Of a DNA stretch of 64,000 nucleotides, positions 34,601 to 48,900 are shown piece by piece. Numbering within the stretch: the first letter of the stretch is position 1; every line of letters begins with the position of its first letter. Location of the stretch: contig JBAJFE010000030.1 of the NCBI GenBank assembly GCA_037903355.1, positions 62,001-126,000 on the forward strand, in the 5' to 3' direction. The translations under genes and the position numbers were made by a program. The notes beneath the pieces are model-generated. The model made no database searches. It was not told the DNA's origin and worked only from the letters and a program-made list of their open reading frames with translations. This DNA comes from Trichuris trichiura. Its lineage: Eukaryota > Nematoda > Enoplea > Trichinellida > Trichuridae.

Positions 34601-36808
34601 TTAGTTTCCCACAGCAACTCCGACTGCTCCATGGATATCTTTCAGCTGGTCACAGGAGAAACGAGCGATGATAACGCGCTGAGTTCCCTCTCTATACGGT
34701 TTCACTGTGTGACGGGCTTTGGCATACGCTCGGGGTGGAATTTTCCTAAAGAAATCACTAAATCATGAGTAACTTCAAGTAAAAAATTGCGTACTTGCAT
34801 GGCACGTCCACAGTTTCCACTACACCTGGCCCTTCGATGATAAATTTACAACCGGTCAAAGTTACTGGCAGAGGATTGCTAAAATTAAATTCGATTTCGC
34901 TGCTCTTACCAACCACCAGTGGCTCCAAAACCTGTTTGCGTACATTTAGTAGACAGAATTATTAACACACGTCAAGAGCTAGCACGCTTACATGAATCGT
35001 TATGTTTGGTGCTGAGGCAACCATATCTCTGGATTCCACGAAGACCTGTTCCGTCTGCTGCACCGTAGCTCTAACCATAATTGTGAAAGTGAATGTGTCA
35101 CCAGATCTGCTCAGGTAATCATTTAAGCTGAGGACACTGCTAAATTTGCGTGCTTAAAATGTACTGGTCAATAGTGTTTGAAGCGAGATAACGTATTATA
35201 CTTTCGTTTGGGCGAAAAGAAAGTACTGCTCTTTCATGTTTTACTTTAATGCTGTTCCGACTGGCAGAGTGAACAGATACAACTCGAAAGGAGAGATTCA
35301 CCTAAACGATAAGTAGCAAGCATTAAAAGAACTACTCTGTCTTATCCTCAAATCTTCGAATGCGTATCGTACGTCTCTCTCTTCCTTAGCGTTGTTTTTC
35401 ATTATGATTGCTAAACTGGCGTCATCACCAAGAACGAAGTTCTCGTCCAGCAGGAACTCAAAATCAACATCTGACTCTGGATTGTTCGCCAGTAAACGAG
35501 AAATAGTATCAGCATATCCAGGAAATAGGGATTCCATAACTAGGGTACGCTTTTCTAAAACCAAAAATGCGCAGTATTCAGCAACAACAGCTAAAATGTT
35601 ATACTGAAACCAGTAATAACTTCATTCTTCCATAGGAAGACAAATCGTTGTCAATAAAAAAAGCTTAATGAAAATTAAAAGTTCGTTCAGAAACCAGAGT
35701 TTTCGGGACAGCTTGTCTCGCCGTCAGCAGTCGATAGCATTGTTAAACAGTTCGCTGACTTGCAGACCTGTTTCCTGCTTAACTAAAAGAGGTCCACGCC
35801 GTTATTTCCTGCAGTCAAAATTCAATTAAGTGAAAAAATTGAGCATAGATAGAGAAGAACTATTTACAGATTCTAGAAAAATTATTCTCAGCCACAGAGC
35901 ATTACCATCACTGATGCTGACAACGAAATAAAATATAGAACCGTAAAATAAAAAAGTAAAAGCACAGGCAGTTGCCCCTTAACGATATCGCATTTTAAGT
36001 AATTCCTAAATGACATTGAATAAAATGGGTGCCTTGGAAAAACTATGTTCTAAGAATGGATAGCTTTTGTGCTTCTGCCTTCCTACTTGTCAAACAATTA
36101 GGAAGGCTAAGAGTCTTGAAAGGAACGTTTTGCTTATTCCAGCAAATTTCTATGGCACCCTAGTGACTTGGATGACCTCCCAGGTAATGTGCAAATGGTT
36201 TTTCTAGCTTCAGAAATACACAGTCTGACGAAACCTGTGGATCTGACTATTATAACTGTTGTGTCCGAAGGACCATGTATCTGAACCCGCGAACCATTGT
36301 TGCCCACTTGATTTATAGCAGTGCAGTTTTATCAGACGGGCCCGGTTACTGACCTAATTGTTGGATGTTTATGCGTTGTTACTGATTAAAGCCTCGGACG
36401 AACAAGCACATAATAATAACCACATTCAAAGCTTAGTGTTTACGCAAGCGATTAAGCCCCTAGACGACAAAGTCGAACGCATTTGAACGGAACCTTGGCG
36501 TTAGCTTGTAGACAAAGTCCTGAAACTTTCTCAGCTCACTTCCTCTTTCGATTCGTTAGCACAAATGCCATAGAACCGCTTTAGTTCGTATGCAGTGGAA
36601 CTTCCAAAGCTGACCGCTCCGTAAGTTGACTGAGCTTTCACAAATTAGTCGGCTCGCACGTATTCAGATGGAAGGCTGACTTCTAAGCGCTGACCACCTC
36701 TGTCAGTTGTGTTAGATTGCTCTCTAGAAGTTGACCAATCAGATTCGCTCTACACTGTGGGATCAAACAGATATGCTTTCCTCCCTAGATGTATTACTTT
36801 TTGTATAC

Positions 36809-36849
<41 letters not shown>

Positions 36850-36869
36850 CCGCGGATAACGAGGGCCGC

Positions 36870-36909
<40 letters not shown>

Positions 36910-39900
36910 ATAAACGGCATCGGCTGATTTCGTAGCTGCCTCGACGTTCCCGAAGAAATTCAAGAAGACAGGACGAAATGCGCAGCTAGAATATAAGCTA
37001 TTTAGCCTTTTTCATTGGGTAGCCTATATAACGCGGAATTCAACTTTACGCGGTAAAATGCTCAAAATGTTGGACGAATCAACCGCGGATAACGAGGGCC
37101 GCCTGATATATATATATATATATATATAGGCTAAATAGCTTATATTCTAGCAGCGCATTTCGTCTTGTCTTCTTGAATTTCTTCAGGAACGTCGAGGCAG
37201 CTACGAAATCAGCCGATGCCGTTTTCCCAGTGATCTTTAAGTTCTTGAGGTTGAAGCGCTTCACGTATTTTGCTAGCCATCCTTTGCCAGCAGTAAACCT
37301 TTTTCTCTCGTTCTCTGCAACCACGCCAGAGAAGTGCTCATATAAGCTCATCGTTTTCTCCTGAATAACTTTCCCGTCGAGGGGGACATTCTTCCGCGAC
37401 ATGTCCTCTATCCAAATGCTTAGCGCTTTCTCAGCCTTGACGAGGACTCTGTTGCGAACTACAGCAGCTCTTTTCGCCGATGAAGGGTCAGAATACACGT
37501 TTCCTCTAGTCTCCGCTTCCTTCCGTTTTATCGTACGAATGCTGGATTCATAGTTTCTGATCCTGCGGCCCACTTCAGCAAATGATAATCCGCTTTTCAA
37601 AAGATCAAGGACATTTAATTTCTCATGAAGAGTGAGGACGCTACATTGTCTCTTAGCCCTAGAGGAACCGCTTACTTGCCTTCTGTCAGCCATCTTCCTA
37701 TGCGACACCAGAGAAACGACGCGAAAGTTCAGACTTACTATGCTGGAGGGAAACTGATGTTCGCGCACAGCGAATAGGCTCGACAACGCGCACGAAGCAA
37801 TTACGAACAATCAGAAAAATGGCAAGGCCTTATTAACATTGTGCACGGCTAGAGAGCGTTTTAGGCAGAAAAGGTCTTTCGCGCCCGGGCAGACGATCAC
37901 GCTGCTGCTCAGGCAGGCAACGACATTACTGCAACTATAATGCCAGCCAGCAGTGCGCATGTTTTTGTGAAAAGATGACGTCACTATTTCACGCCGGACG
38001 AACCGCGTTGTATAGAATCCGCGGATAACGAAGGCCCGCCTGTATATGTATATATAGTCGGCCCTTGTTATCCGCAGTTTATTCGTCCAAAATTTTGCGC
38101 GTTTCATCGCGTTAAGCTGAATCCGCGTTATATAGGATACTCTATGAAAAAGGCAAAATAGTTTATATTCTAGCCGCGTATGTCCTCTTGCCCCTTGAAT
38201 TCTTTCTGGAACGATGATCATATCCAGTGATCCTTCGAAGCTTGGCACTAGAAAATCCAGCTACGGAATAATGACATCAGTGAGACTGCCCTTGTCCACT
38301 GGGGTTAGCCTTCAGAGTCCAGGCCGTTAGATACAAGAAGGGATAAAAGTAAGATGTTCTTTCTTTAAACGCCTTGAAAACGCTTTGCTTTAATGAGCTA
38401 AGCGATGTACTGTTGCGCAGAATGGGTACAGAGGAGGGGAAATATAAAACACAGAGGCGCACTTAAGCAGAAATATTGAACATCGCATAGAACACATCCA
38501 TATAGAGCAAAACGTTTACGGCAGAAACGTTTGGCGTATCAGGAATCAATTTGCCCACTTTCTGTAGGTGGGCGCAGATCCCCTGGAGACCGGCCAGTCC
38601 TACGGTTTCAAGAAATTGTTAGTAGCGGAACTTCTCTCGTTAAAATGTTAGGCTCCGCAGCTGCCGGAGCTTCATTTAAAAACGTTGTTATAGGAAGCTG
38701 TCTCTCCCTTTTTTCACTTTATCGAATAAATCTTGTAGCGGCTTCAACGAAACCGTTATTTGTCGTGTAACCATGATGCCACGTTCCATGGATGAATCAT
38801 AGGCAGCAATCATATCCTTTAGGCCCTTTCCCCGCCGGAAACAACTGGCAAGCTTCTGCAGCGTCCAATCCGTGGGTGTTTAAGCTACTGCAACTTCCAT
38901 AACCTCATCATCGCGGCCGGTAGGTGATTGCATCAGTTCCTTGAGTTCCTCGTTGGAGGACGGTTTTCCACAATCTCCTACGTGCTCCCTGATATCGTCT
39001 TCTATCACATCGGAAAAAACCTCGCCTCCTAACTCCTTGGCAATATTCACTATGTCAATTACCTCCTCATCGATGGCACCTAAGTCCTCGCATTCACTGA
39101 CTGCGTCTCTCCACAAACGCTTCCAGCAACCACTGACTGTTCTTGGCTTTATCTGGTGTACTACCGTGTAAAAGATGGCGTCACTATCTCACGTAGAACA
39201 TTTCGCGTTGTATAGAATCCGCGGATAACGAGGGGCGATTGTATATGTATCTACAGGTACTTTTTGCGTAAGGTGAGAATTTGGTCACTTGAAAATCCTG
39301 GAAAATCTGGTCTTATATGAAATCGCGTTGTAGGAGATACTTAAAGCATGAGATAACCACAATCTGGTTCGAAGCGTCAGAAAGATTGTTTGCTTCTAAA
39401 CAACAATAGAAACAATCGTAAATAAGCTGCGTTTAAAAAAGAATTATTCTGTATCTGAGTTATCTGTTCAACCTCTATGCACCATGAAGGTATGGATCCT
39501 TTCTCACAGGATTAGAATAACATGTTTTTTTCTTTTTATAGCGATGATATATTAACTGGGTAACTTTTGTGATAGAACTTTACAGCGGGTAGAGTTGAAA
39601 GCATCTTTCAGGAGCTGTATGCTTTCATTTTTAAAATATGCAAAGTGGCCCGTTCAATTCTAACATAAATGACTTCGTACTTGGGTAAGAACGGAGGCTC
39701 ATTGGGCTCATGTTTTTATGTCAGTCTTTAGTTAAGGGTGAACTGAAGTCTTGTTTATTAGATGTAGAAGGAAGTGTTTCGTTGTCCTGACAGTGTTTCT
39801 TCATCACAGTAAAATAAAATTCCAGCGTCTTTTGTTTTGCAAATGTTCTTCTTTCGTACAGCACTTGCCTATACAGATGACTCCAAGCTAGCTCAGATAG

Positions 39901-42900
39901 CTCTTGTGGCTATCCTGTTGCATCTTGGATCACGATCATTGCCTTCGAAGCACTGTAACCGCTGTACAGTAGTTTCTGAAGTATCCTATAGTTCAGCGGT
40001 GGTTAGTTGCCCCGGATGATCTTCCTGATTTTTATCATCATCAGCTTCTTCTCTTTCTTTTACTTCCCCTGCAGGTCATCAGTAGTCAACCAATCCTGTT
40101 GACAATTCAGAATGTCTCTAACATCCTCATGTTTCATTTATTCAAATTCTACTCAGCTGAACGCAGCTTTCAGTAATTTCACATACTTCACCATAACTAC
40201 AAAGTCTTTAGAATCAAAGATCAGATGTAGGATAAGCCTCCGTTAAGCATGATGTGTTCATTACTTAAAAACGTCACTCCTAGTTTGTTTGATGTTTTTA
40301 GTGGGCATTTTGAAATTATAGCATCTGATGTGAATCATAAGTGCTTTTGTCACAATAGAACCACCGCTTCGCTTGCACGTGACCGAAGGGTATCAATAAG
40401 ATCAAGAGGGGCTCTGTAGTTTCTTATAGCAGGTAAAAACACCAGGGAAAATTTACAACACGCCCACGCTTCCCAGCCGGTAAAATCGCGTTGTGTGAGA
40501 AAATGCTACGATTTCAAAATTGCGTATGTGCGAAAAACGCATTATACAAGAACTACCTGTTTGCATGCCTCCTATAACGCGAGATTCTCCAGAATTTTCA
40601 AATGACCAAACTCTCGCGTTATACGAAATTTGACTATTTCACCATAAACTGCTTGCCTGCTTTATGTGCTTTTCACTGAGCGTTGCCTTCCCATGGTGTT
40701 GTCTTAATAAGAAATAAAACTAGATTTAAAGATCGATCGCTTCGTAACGGGTCACGGTTTCTTCAGAAGAAAAAACGCTTTTTTGTCCTGTTGTGTGAAA
40801 GAAACAAAACAGTACTCGATGTATTCAGAACGCGACTGGTTCCGTCTTCAACAGTACGGCAAAGACCAGAGACCAAGGCTCGATTACTCTTTTGGGCTTT
40901 TCATACAACGGAAACAAAAGGCATTTTTTCTTGTAATAAAACTAGGTTTCTAAAGAAGTGTATACCAAAAGCCAGCCAGCACTGACAGCTTTCTAAACTG
41001 CAATTCGAGCTACCGTTAAGAGTGTTAAGATAGAACTTCTGACAGGTACGGTAGACTGCACCTTTCACCTCTACTACCAACAGTTCTTCAACACTGAAAA
41101 GAGAGACACACAAAAGCGTCATGCAGAATGTTCATTTAAGAACTTCGCCAGAAATCTATATGAAACACAGGTCTCATCAGTTGCAAACTCGTGCCAAGAA
41201 GCAACGCCTCCAAGATATCCCTAGTATCACAGCACAAGCCTAAGTAAAACTCAGAGCAACTGTAGACAAGCATGCTTATCGATGGCCTCTTGTCCAGCTC
41301 ACGCAATATTTGAGTTATACTGAGCTCTGACAAAATGAAAATAACCCGCGATCAAGAACCACACACGGTTTACGCAGTAGTGTCCACTTGCGGCGCTTCT
41401 TGCATAGATGAAACTGGTGACCTAGTCTCAGGAAAATTCAGCGACCACGTGAACATCTTACGAAGAAAAGATGCAGATGAGAAAAGGAAAAAAGACAGAG
41501 AGGTTATGGCTATAGAGTAAACCGTACACAGCAGTCCCGGAAAATATTATACACAATACAATCAATCTCTTCTTTCTCCAAAGGATAGAGGTTACAGTCG
41601 TTTCGTCGAAAGGACGGTTCGCCGACTGATAGTTTTGACGACTGGCCGTTCTGTAGAGTGCAGTTGCGAACGACAGTTGCCTAACAAAATCTATTAACTA
41701 GCATTTTCTCGAAAAAGCGTTCCCGCGTTTCGTGGCAGCCAGAGCATGAATAATTTTTAAATTCGAAAAGGCTAAGGGGAACGAATTGCATGATAATGGT
41801 TTTCAGCTTAATGAAAACATGGGTTGAATGAATTTTGCTATTGCTCAGTTTTCAGAATACTCTTATGCAGGAACAAGTATCAGTATTCTTTAAAAATTCC
41901 AGCAACAAATATGCTTACAATAAGCTGAACTGCAGATACGTTGAACAGCTTTCCTGTCCATCATGGGAGTGGTTAGTGGTCGAAATTTTAAATCAGTGGT
42001 TCCCAAACTTTTTGTGCCATCGCCCCCTTTTGAGGCAAACGTTTTGTCATCGCCCCCGCTTCTCTCTCAGTCGTAGACTACCGAGACTTGAGTTGACTAG
42101 ACGGTGAAGATAGGTCAAAGCGTGTCGCGATGCTCCAAAGTTACCGATTCACTGACTTTCTCTGCATATTAAACGGGTTGCCTTCCGTAACAATAAGGCC
42201 TTGGGGATTATTACAAGGCGCGTACGTCGAAATCCGAAATGACAAAATCCCTAGTGATGAAATCCTGAGTGGTGAGATCTCGAACAGTCAAAATCCTGAT
42301 TTGTCCGAAGTCCTGAACGATCAATATCCTGAAAATAAAATTACTTGATTAAGAGACCGGGGCCAAGACTGTTAGTTTTTCTTTTAAAGATTTTATCATT
42401 TCGGTGTTTTGACCGTCCGGGATTTTGAGTTCAGGATTTCGGCTGTTGCAGCGTCACAAGACGGTCTGTGTGCAGTGTGATAGAACGACGTGTAATAGCT
42501 GCTCTTCCTAGAACCATCCGCTGCCTCCCCCTCATGTTTCATGCCTCGTTTCGAACATATCACCCCCAAGGCGCGCGATACCGCTCACTTTGGGAATCAC
42601 TGTTTTAAAATTTTCCAGCTAATGGAGAGCTTCCAGCAAATCAAATTCCGGAAAGAGTAGAGCACTTACAGTTCAATTTCTCTGGATGACGGCGAGCTTG
42701 CTGAAAATCCCAACTGGCGAAATCTGAAAAAGGTCATAGCCGAAATGTGAAACTCATTGTTTCATCCGAGAGATACTTTAATCGGATTACGATTTCGAAC
42801 AGTTGTGAATTTATTTCAACAGGATTTCGGTTCCAACGGGATTTGGTTCCAATGCACATAACAGCTATTGTTTCAGAATTCATACATGGCTACTTGTAGC

Positions 42901-45900
42901 TCATCGGTGTCCGCCCATACCTGTGGACCTCAATTTCGTTGTCGTCAAAAGTTACAACAGTCCCTGGCACACGCACTCGAAAGAAGTTTAGCTGTTGTTA
43001 AAGAACCTCTCCTTTTTGTTATTCGCGGAAAGAATACAACCATTCTTCTGAGTTCTGTACTTTTATTAACACTTTAGTTAGTCCATGGTTTTTTGAATCC
43101 ACTGTTTTTTTACCATAGCTCCTTTCCCATTATATCTTAAGCAGCCATGTTTTTTTGAAAGACTTAACTATATAGCAGGTTACTAACTTCCCATGGAAAC
43201 CTGTCTTCATTAATCTGAAAACCGTTATCTTTCAATTCGTCCAGCCATCAGTTTATAGAGTTTGAAAGATGTTTGTGCTCTGACTGCTACGAAAAGCAGA
43301 AGCACGCCTTCAAGAAAATCTTGATAAAGCGTTTTGTTAGACAACCTTTGTTCGCAATTGCACGTCACAAAACGACCAATGGACAAGACGGCCTGTCAGC
43401 GAACCGTCCTGTCGGCGAAAAGAGTATACTCTCCATCCTTCGGAGTAAGCAGAGATTGATCTGGCCCTTACTTGAGTTTGCCATGCGAGCATGACTTAAG
43501 ACAAAGAACAATTTAGAAAGGCTTTACAACAGACACAACCCATCCTTCGATAGGGATGAAGGCTTAACAGTCAGCAAGGCAAGCTCACGCACTCGCCATG
43601 TCTCCAAATGCATTCACATCAGCAGTCAATTTCAACGCGAGAGATACCAGGGACAAACATACCACAGTCAAGTCTGTTGGACAAATTCATCCTCTTAATA
43701 CGTAACCAAAGTATTTCCACCTCACCGACTTTAACCTAAATGTCGCTTTGCCCATGGTGAATTATCTTCCACGCTGAAGACTGAAGACTGATGATTCTGA
43801 AGGCTAAATGCCCCATTATACAGAGATTTTCTACGTACGTTACTGTACCGTGCACAACACAGCACAACCGTAGAAGAATATTCTACGTGAAACCGTAATC
43901 CTAATACTGAAGAAGCGTGTTTTTAAGATCATCATTTAGAATTCGAAATTCAAGCAAATCACATTTCTCCATCAGTCTGTCCGCATTTAACTGTACTGAA
44001 AAAACATTAAAGCCTCAAGCAATTTATCCATTTTCCACATACGCATTTTTAAGGCCACTTATTGCATCCAATTTTATGTAGACAAACGTCGCATCCATAC
44101 TAACAGGATAAAAGCAAAACAGGGATGGTATAGCTCCAGAAGGGTTTATAAAACAACAAACTACTACAAGTAAATGCAATATCTTTCATCTTCTGAAAAT
44201 TTAAAGTTTTTATTTCCCTGTTTTATTTCCCTCAGCAAGTAGCACTAATAGCATTAGCCATCCCGGAGATGATTTTTCGCATTGCTATAAACATGACAAA
44301 CTGACAGAACTTACCAGCAGACAGTTTGTAGCAACGTGTCACATCCAGACGATCTTCATTATTCAAACCATAAAATCTACGACCAGGAAGCTTAGTAGTG
44401 AGGCACGTCCCGATTCTGCACGTTTAAATAAAAGTGGTTAAAGCAAATTACGCAATATGCATTGGAAAAAGAACTCATGCAAATGGACGATGAAAGCGCT
44501 GTATTTAAAAACATGAAAATAACCCGTGAATAACTGAAGGATTAGAAATAATCAATATGATGCATTAAGAACTTTCTGGTCGACTTCTTACGATTTGTAA
44601 AACGCAAAAATCATAGATATATTTAAACTCAATGTCAATTGACTAGTGTGGAACAAGTAAGTAGCCAAATATGTTTCTGAACAGGAATAGTACATCTGAA
44701 TAAACTATTAATCTTCTGATGAATCAGCGACGAATAAAATTTTATACAAGGATTTGTTTTCGTCTGATAACATTTATGCGCTGTTTTTCCAGGGCATGAG
44801 TTGCTTATGATACAGATTAAACGTCGAATTAACTTTTGTTGCAGCTGTAGAGGTAAATTCTAGCTGCCGCATTGGTTACTGCAAACAGAAGCTATCTATT
44901 GTACTCCGCTGTAAAAATGCGTACGACAACAAGTTTTAGTAGCTTTCAGAATTCCTCTGTCTCCAGTGTTAGAGAAATAAAGGTGGGTTGTTTTACCATC
45001 CTTTCAGTGACAGCGGAAACAGAACACTACCGAAAGCCATAAAAAGATTTGTTACCCTTCCTGTATTTACAGTCAGTCGATTAACCGGTTTTATCCAGAG
45101 CATACGCAATACCTGTTACGAAGTTCCAGGTATTCTACCGAAGACATCAGCTATTTCATCCCAAAAAGATATCACCCAGTTCTCTGCTTTAGTGCTACTG
45201 TGTGTAACCACACGACAGCAAAAGTACGAAAAGCTATACAATGCAGCTTCACTCCGTGATCTTGCTTACGAGATAAACCTAGTGTAACGTACCCGTTTGG
45301 GTCGACTTTCACAAGTCTTTCTTCTCCAACCTCATTTTCCACCCAATAACATTTTTCAGCGTTCACTTCGGCAATGACGCAAGCCGTTTCGTATACAAGG
45401 TCAATGCGGCCCTCTTTCACTGCAGTTACAGGAGCAGGACCAATCCGAGTAAAACCTAAACAGGATGAACAAGTATAAATAGGACATAAATAACTATGAA
45501 CGAGTTAAATTTTAATTTTGTTTTTGATCTCTTCATGTCTTCTTCCTGTCTTTTGTAAGTGTATCTGTAATAACCAGAATAAACGCCTTTGAGCAAGTTG
45601 CTAGGAAATTCATACAGACTAAACGTACTAATCTTCAGGACGCTTTAGTCCAGCCGTCAGCGTAAGATAGGGACGTGTTTATTCCGTTGAGCATATATGT
45701 AGACCTCCTAAGGGCCAAAGGGTCAGAGTAGCACGGTATGGTGCAGCAATGGTATTTAATGATAAGTGCACTGCACACCACACTAACCCTCCGTACTCTT
45801 GTCGTGACTGATGCATTGCTGCAAATGAAGAGGGCTTATTTTATGTGAAAAGATTGAAGTTGTTTTTTTCACGTTATGATCATCGGCTTGAGGTCGAGTG

Positions 45901-48900
45901 AAACTGAAATGTGCGTTCAATGACTGAGAATGCTTTCTTTGTAATTCCTATGACGTTCTCAGGGGGATTAGCCTTGGCGGTCACCCTAAATGTACTGTTT
46001 AAGACTCCTTCAGCCTCTCCTCTGACTACCCGTACTGATTAAGCGCATACCCTATATACGGCTGTCAGACTTTTCAGATAAAATGTTGCCCATTTCCATA
46101 TGTCAAGAGCGTTGCAGGCACATTTGATTTGATAAATGACGCCAGGTTTCCTGTCAGAAGGAACCAAGACCGTAGTCCGTTGTCACTCCGTAGAATGGAA
46201 CGAATGCTAAGGGAACTTTTAGAAGGTACAATGAAATTAAGGGACCATCTTAAGTGTCTGACTTGTTCACTTAATTCATTGTAATAGAGAAGAAACGGAA
46301 CGGAATGAAATTTCACGTTTGTTGCAGAAACAGATGCCGACGACCTGCGTAACTTGAGAAGTATAATAGCTTTAATGAAACCTTTGGGGCATCTACCGTT
46401 AATTATCGTGGCCGAAAAGTGGTATGACTGAATGTACGAAAGGATTGGATCACAGATAGCATGGGTCTGACCAACCATAACGGTGACGTTGACTCTTAAA
46501 CAGATGATGGGAGGTGAAATTTAGGTGCCTGTCCAAAGGAGTTGATTTTCTAGATGCAGTAGGAAGGCTGCATCCCTTCTTAATGATTAAGACTCGTCTA
46601 AAAAAGTGGACTGCCATTAGACCTCCATCTCTCAAAAGATAAGTAGAACACATTTTCTCCTTGATCACCACCAGGAAAGAGGAAGCCTTTCTAGGATATT
46701 AAAGTAATCCTGTCTCGGTTAAAACTGAACAATGGAGATACACTCCGACAACAGCTGCCATTCTTACAAATCTTTACCATTATGGAAGAATGCGGCCTTA
46801 AAGTTATTGCATCTAGAAAACAAACCCATTTGGACAGGCACCCAAGTTTCTCCTCTCGTCATCCCATTAAGAGTCAATGTCACCGGTATGGTTGTCAGGC
46901 CTTCGCTATCTGTGATCCAAACCTTTTGCACATTCAGTTACATCACATCTCGGTCATGTTAATTAACAGTAGGCACACGAAAGGTTTCGTTAAATCTATT
47001 ACACTTCGCAAGTAAGGGAGATCACCACCACCTGTTTCTGCAACAAACGTGAAACTTCATCCTGCTCCGTTTCTTCTCTATTAGAATGAATTAAATGAAC
47101 AAGTCAGACATTTAGAATGGTCCCTTAATTTCAAAAGTTCCTGTAACATTTGTTCGATTCTGCAGAGTAACAAAGGACTACGGTCTTGGTTCCTTCTGAC
47201 AGGAAACCCGGCGTCATTTATCAAATCAAATGTGCTTGCAGTGCCCTCTGCATAAGCAGATGGGCAACACTTTATCTGAAAGATTTGACAGCTATATAAA
47301 AGCGTTCAGTCAGTACGGGTAGGTAGAAGAATGGCTGAAGGGGTCCTAAACAGTACATTTAGGGTGATCGCTAAGGCTAACCCCCTGAGAACGTCATAGG
47401 AATTATAAAGAAAGCTTTCTCAGTCATTGAACACGCGTTTCAGTGTTCACTCGACCTCAAGCCGATGATCAACCTGGAAAAACAACTTCAATCTTTTTCG
47501 CATAAAATAAGCCCTTTTCATTTGCAGCAATGCAAACAAATATCAGTCACGACAAGAGTACGGAGGGTTAGTGTAGTGTGCAGTGCCCTTATCACTAAAT
47601 ATCACTGCTGCACCATGCCAGCATTATGGTACGGATAAGCTACCCGTTCAAGCTTTTATTAATATTGCGAAGCTTTAAAAAGCTTGAACGGGTAGCTTAT
47701 CCGTACCATAATGCTGATTCACACACCCGTTAGGAGAAATCATGTTTTCAAAGCAATGCTGCACTGTACCGTGCTAATCTGATCCTTTGGCTCTTAAGAG
47801 GCCTATATATGTGTTCAACGGAGTAAACACCTTTCTATCTTACGCTGAAGACTGGACTAAGGCGTCTTGAAGGCTAGTACGTTTATTCTCTGTGAATTTC
47901 CTTGCAATTTTCTCACCTATTCATTCGTTGGTAAAGCGTTTATTCTGGTTATTATAGATACGTTTACAAAAACAGGGAGAAGCCGTGGAAAGATCAAAAA
48001 CAAAATGAAGGTCCATCACCCTGAGTGCCAAGCATCTGGTCTTTAAGAAAAAAAATAGGCTAAAAATAGGTGTTACATATTGATCTTCTGCAATACAATG
48101 CCGTTTGCGTTGAGTAACAACCGTTGATATCAAAGAAGTAAAAGAATTTTTATGTTTTGTCCCACCTTCAATGAAAAACAGAACGGCTCTATACTGAAGC
48201 GGGAATCTGATCACTTCCTGAAGCTGCGGACATCTGCACATATCACAGTGGGGATCGCGCTGACACGGTGGACTTCCTACAAGGCCTACCTTAGGTAGTG
48301 GACGCCACATGATAATAGCATACACATACGTAACTTTGATGTATATATATATTTTTGCTTCTATACTTGTCCCACACTGTAACGTCCAGGATGCTTTTCT
48401 TGTGACAACGTTACTTTACCAGCGAGCCTGTCGCAACCTGATCCTGGTTGGGACACAGATGACTCCGGACATCAGACCGTAAGTTCTTTTTCTTAGCCTT
48501 AGCCACTGTAACCTTGTATATGCACTCACAGCAGTTAATTTGTTATCTGAAACGTTTAGGAGCAGGGGTATTCCAGATTTAAGTATGTACGAGATGTTCC
48601 CCAAGTTACTGTGCATTTGTACATGGTTACTATTGTTTCATGCTATGAGTATCGAAGCGATTTACTGACAGCGTTTTGATACGTGCACCTTAAACGTTCC
48701 TATGCATACATTTACAGAGATAAAGATAAATATGTTGTACTCGGCACAGATTTAACATTCACTTACTGGTCCATGCACGACTTGAACACGTAGCACAAAG
48801 CTACTTTCAAGCAATGCATCTAAGAACTGAACAACTTCAACAGATTATTAAAGGAGCCCTGTGTGGATGTAGAAGCACTCTGCTTGAAGAAATTTTAGAT

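Noticed and set aside
37079..37810. A host CENP-B/jerky-like gene
   Set aside because: The frame is bounded by Tigger termini, lacks the DDE domain and runs into (TA)n, so it is a truncated transposon.
40683..40985. A 100-residue basic open frame with repeated RNKTRF words
   Set aside because: Caused by repeated AATAAAACTAG-type DNA words within the transglutaminase intron; no protein family fits.
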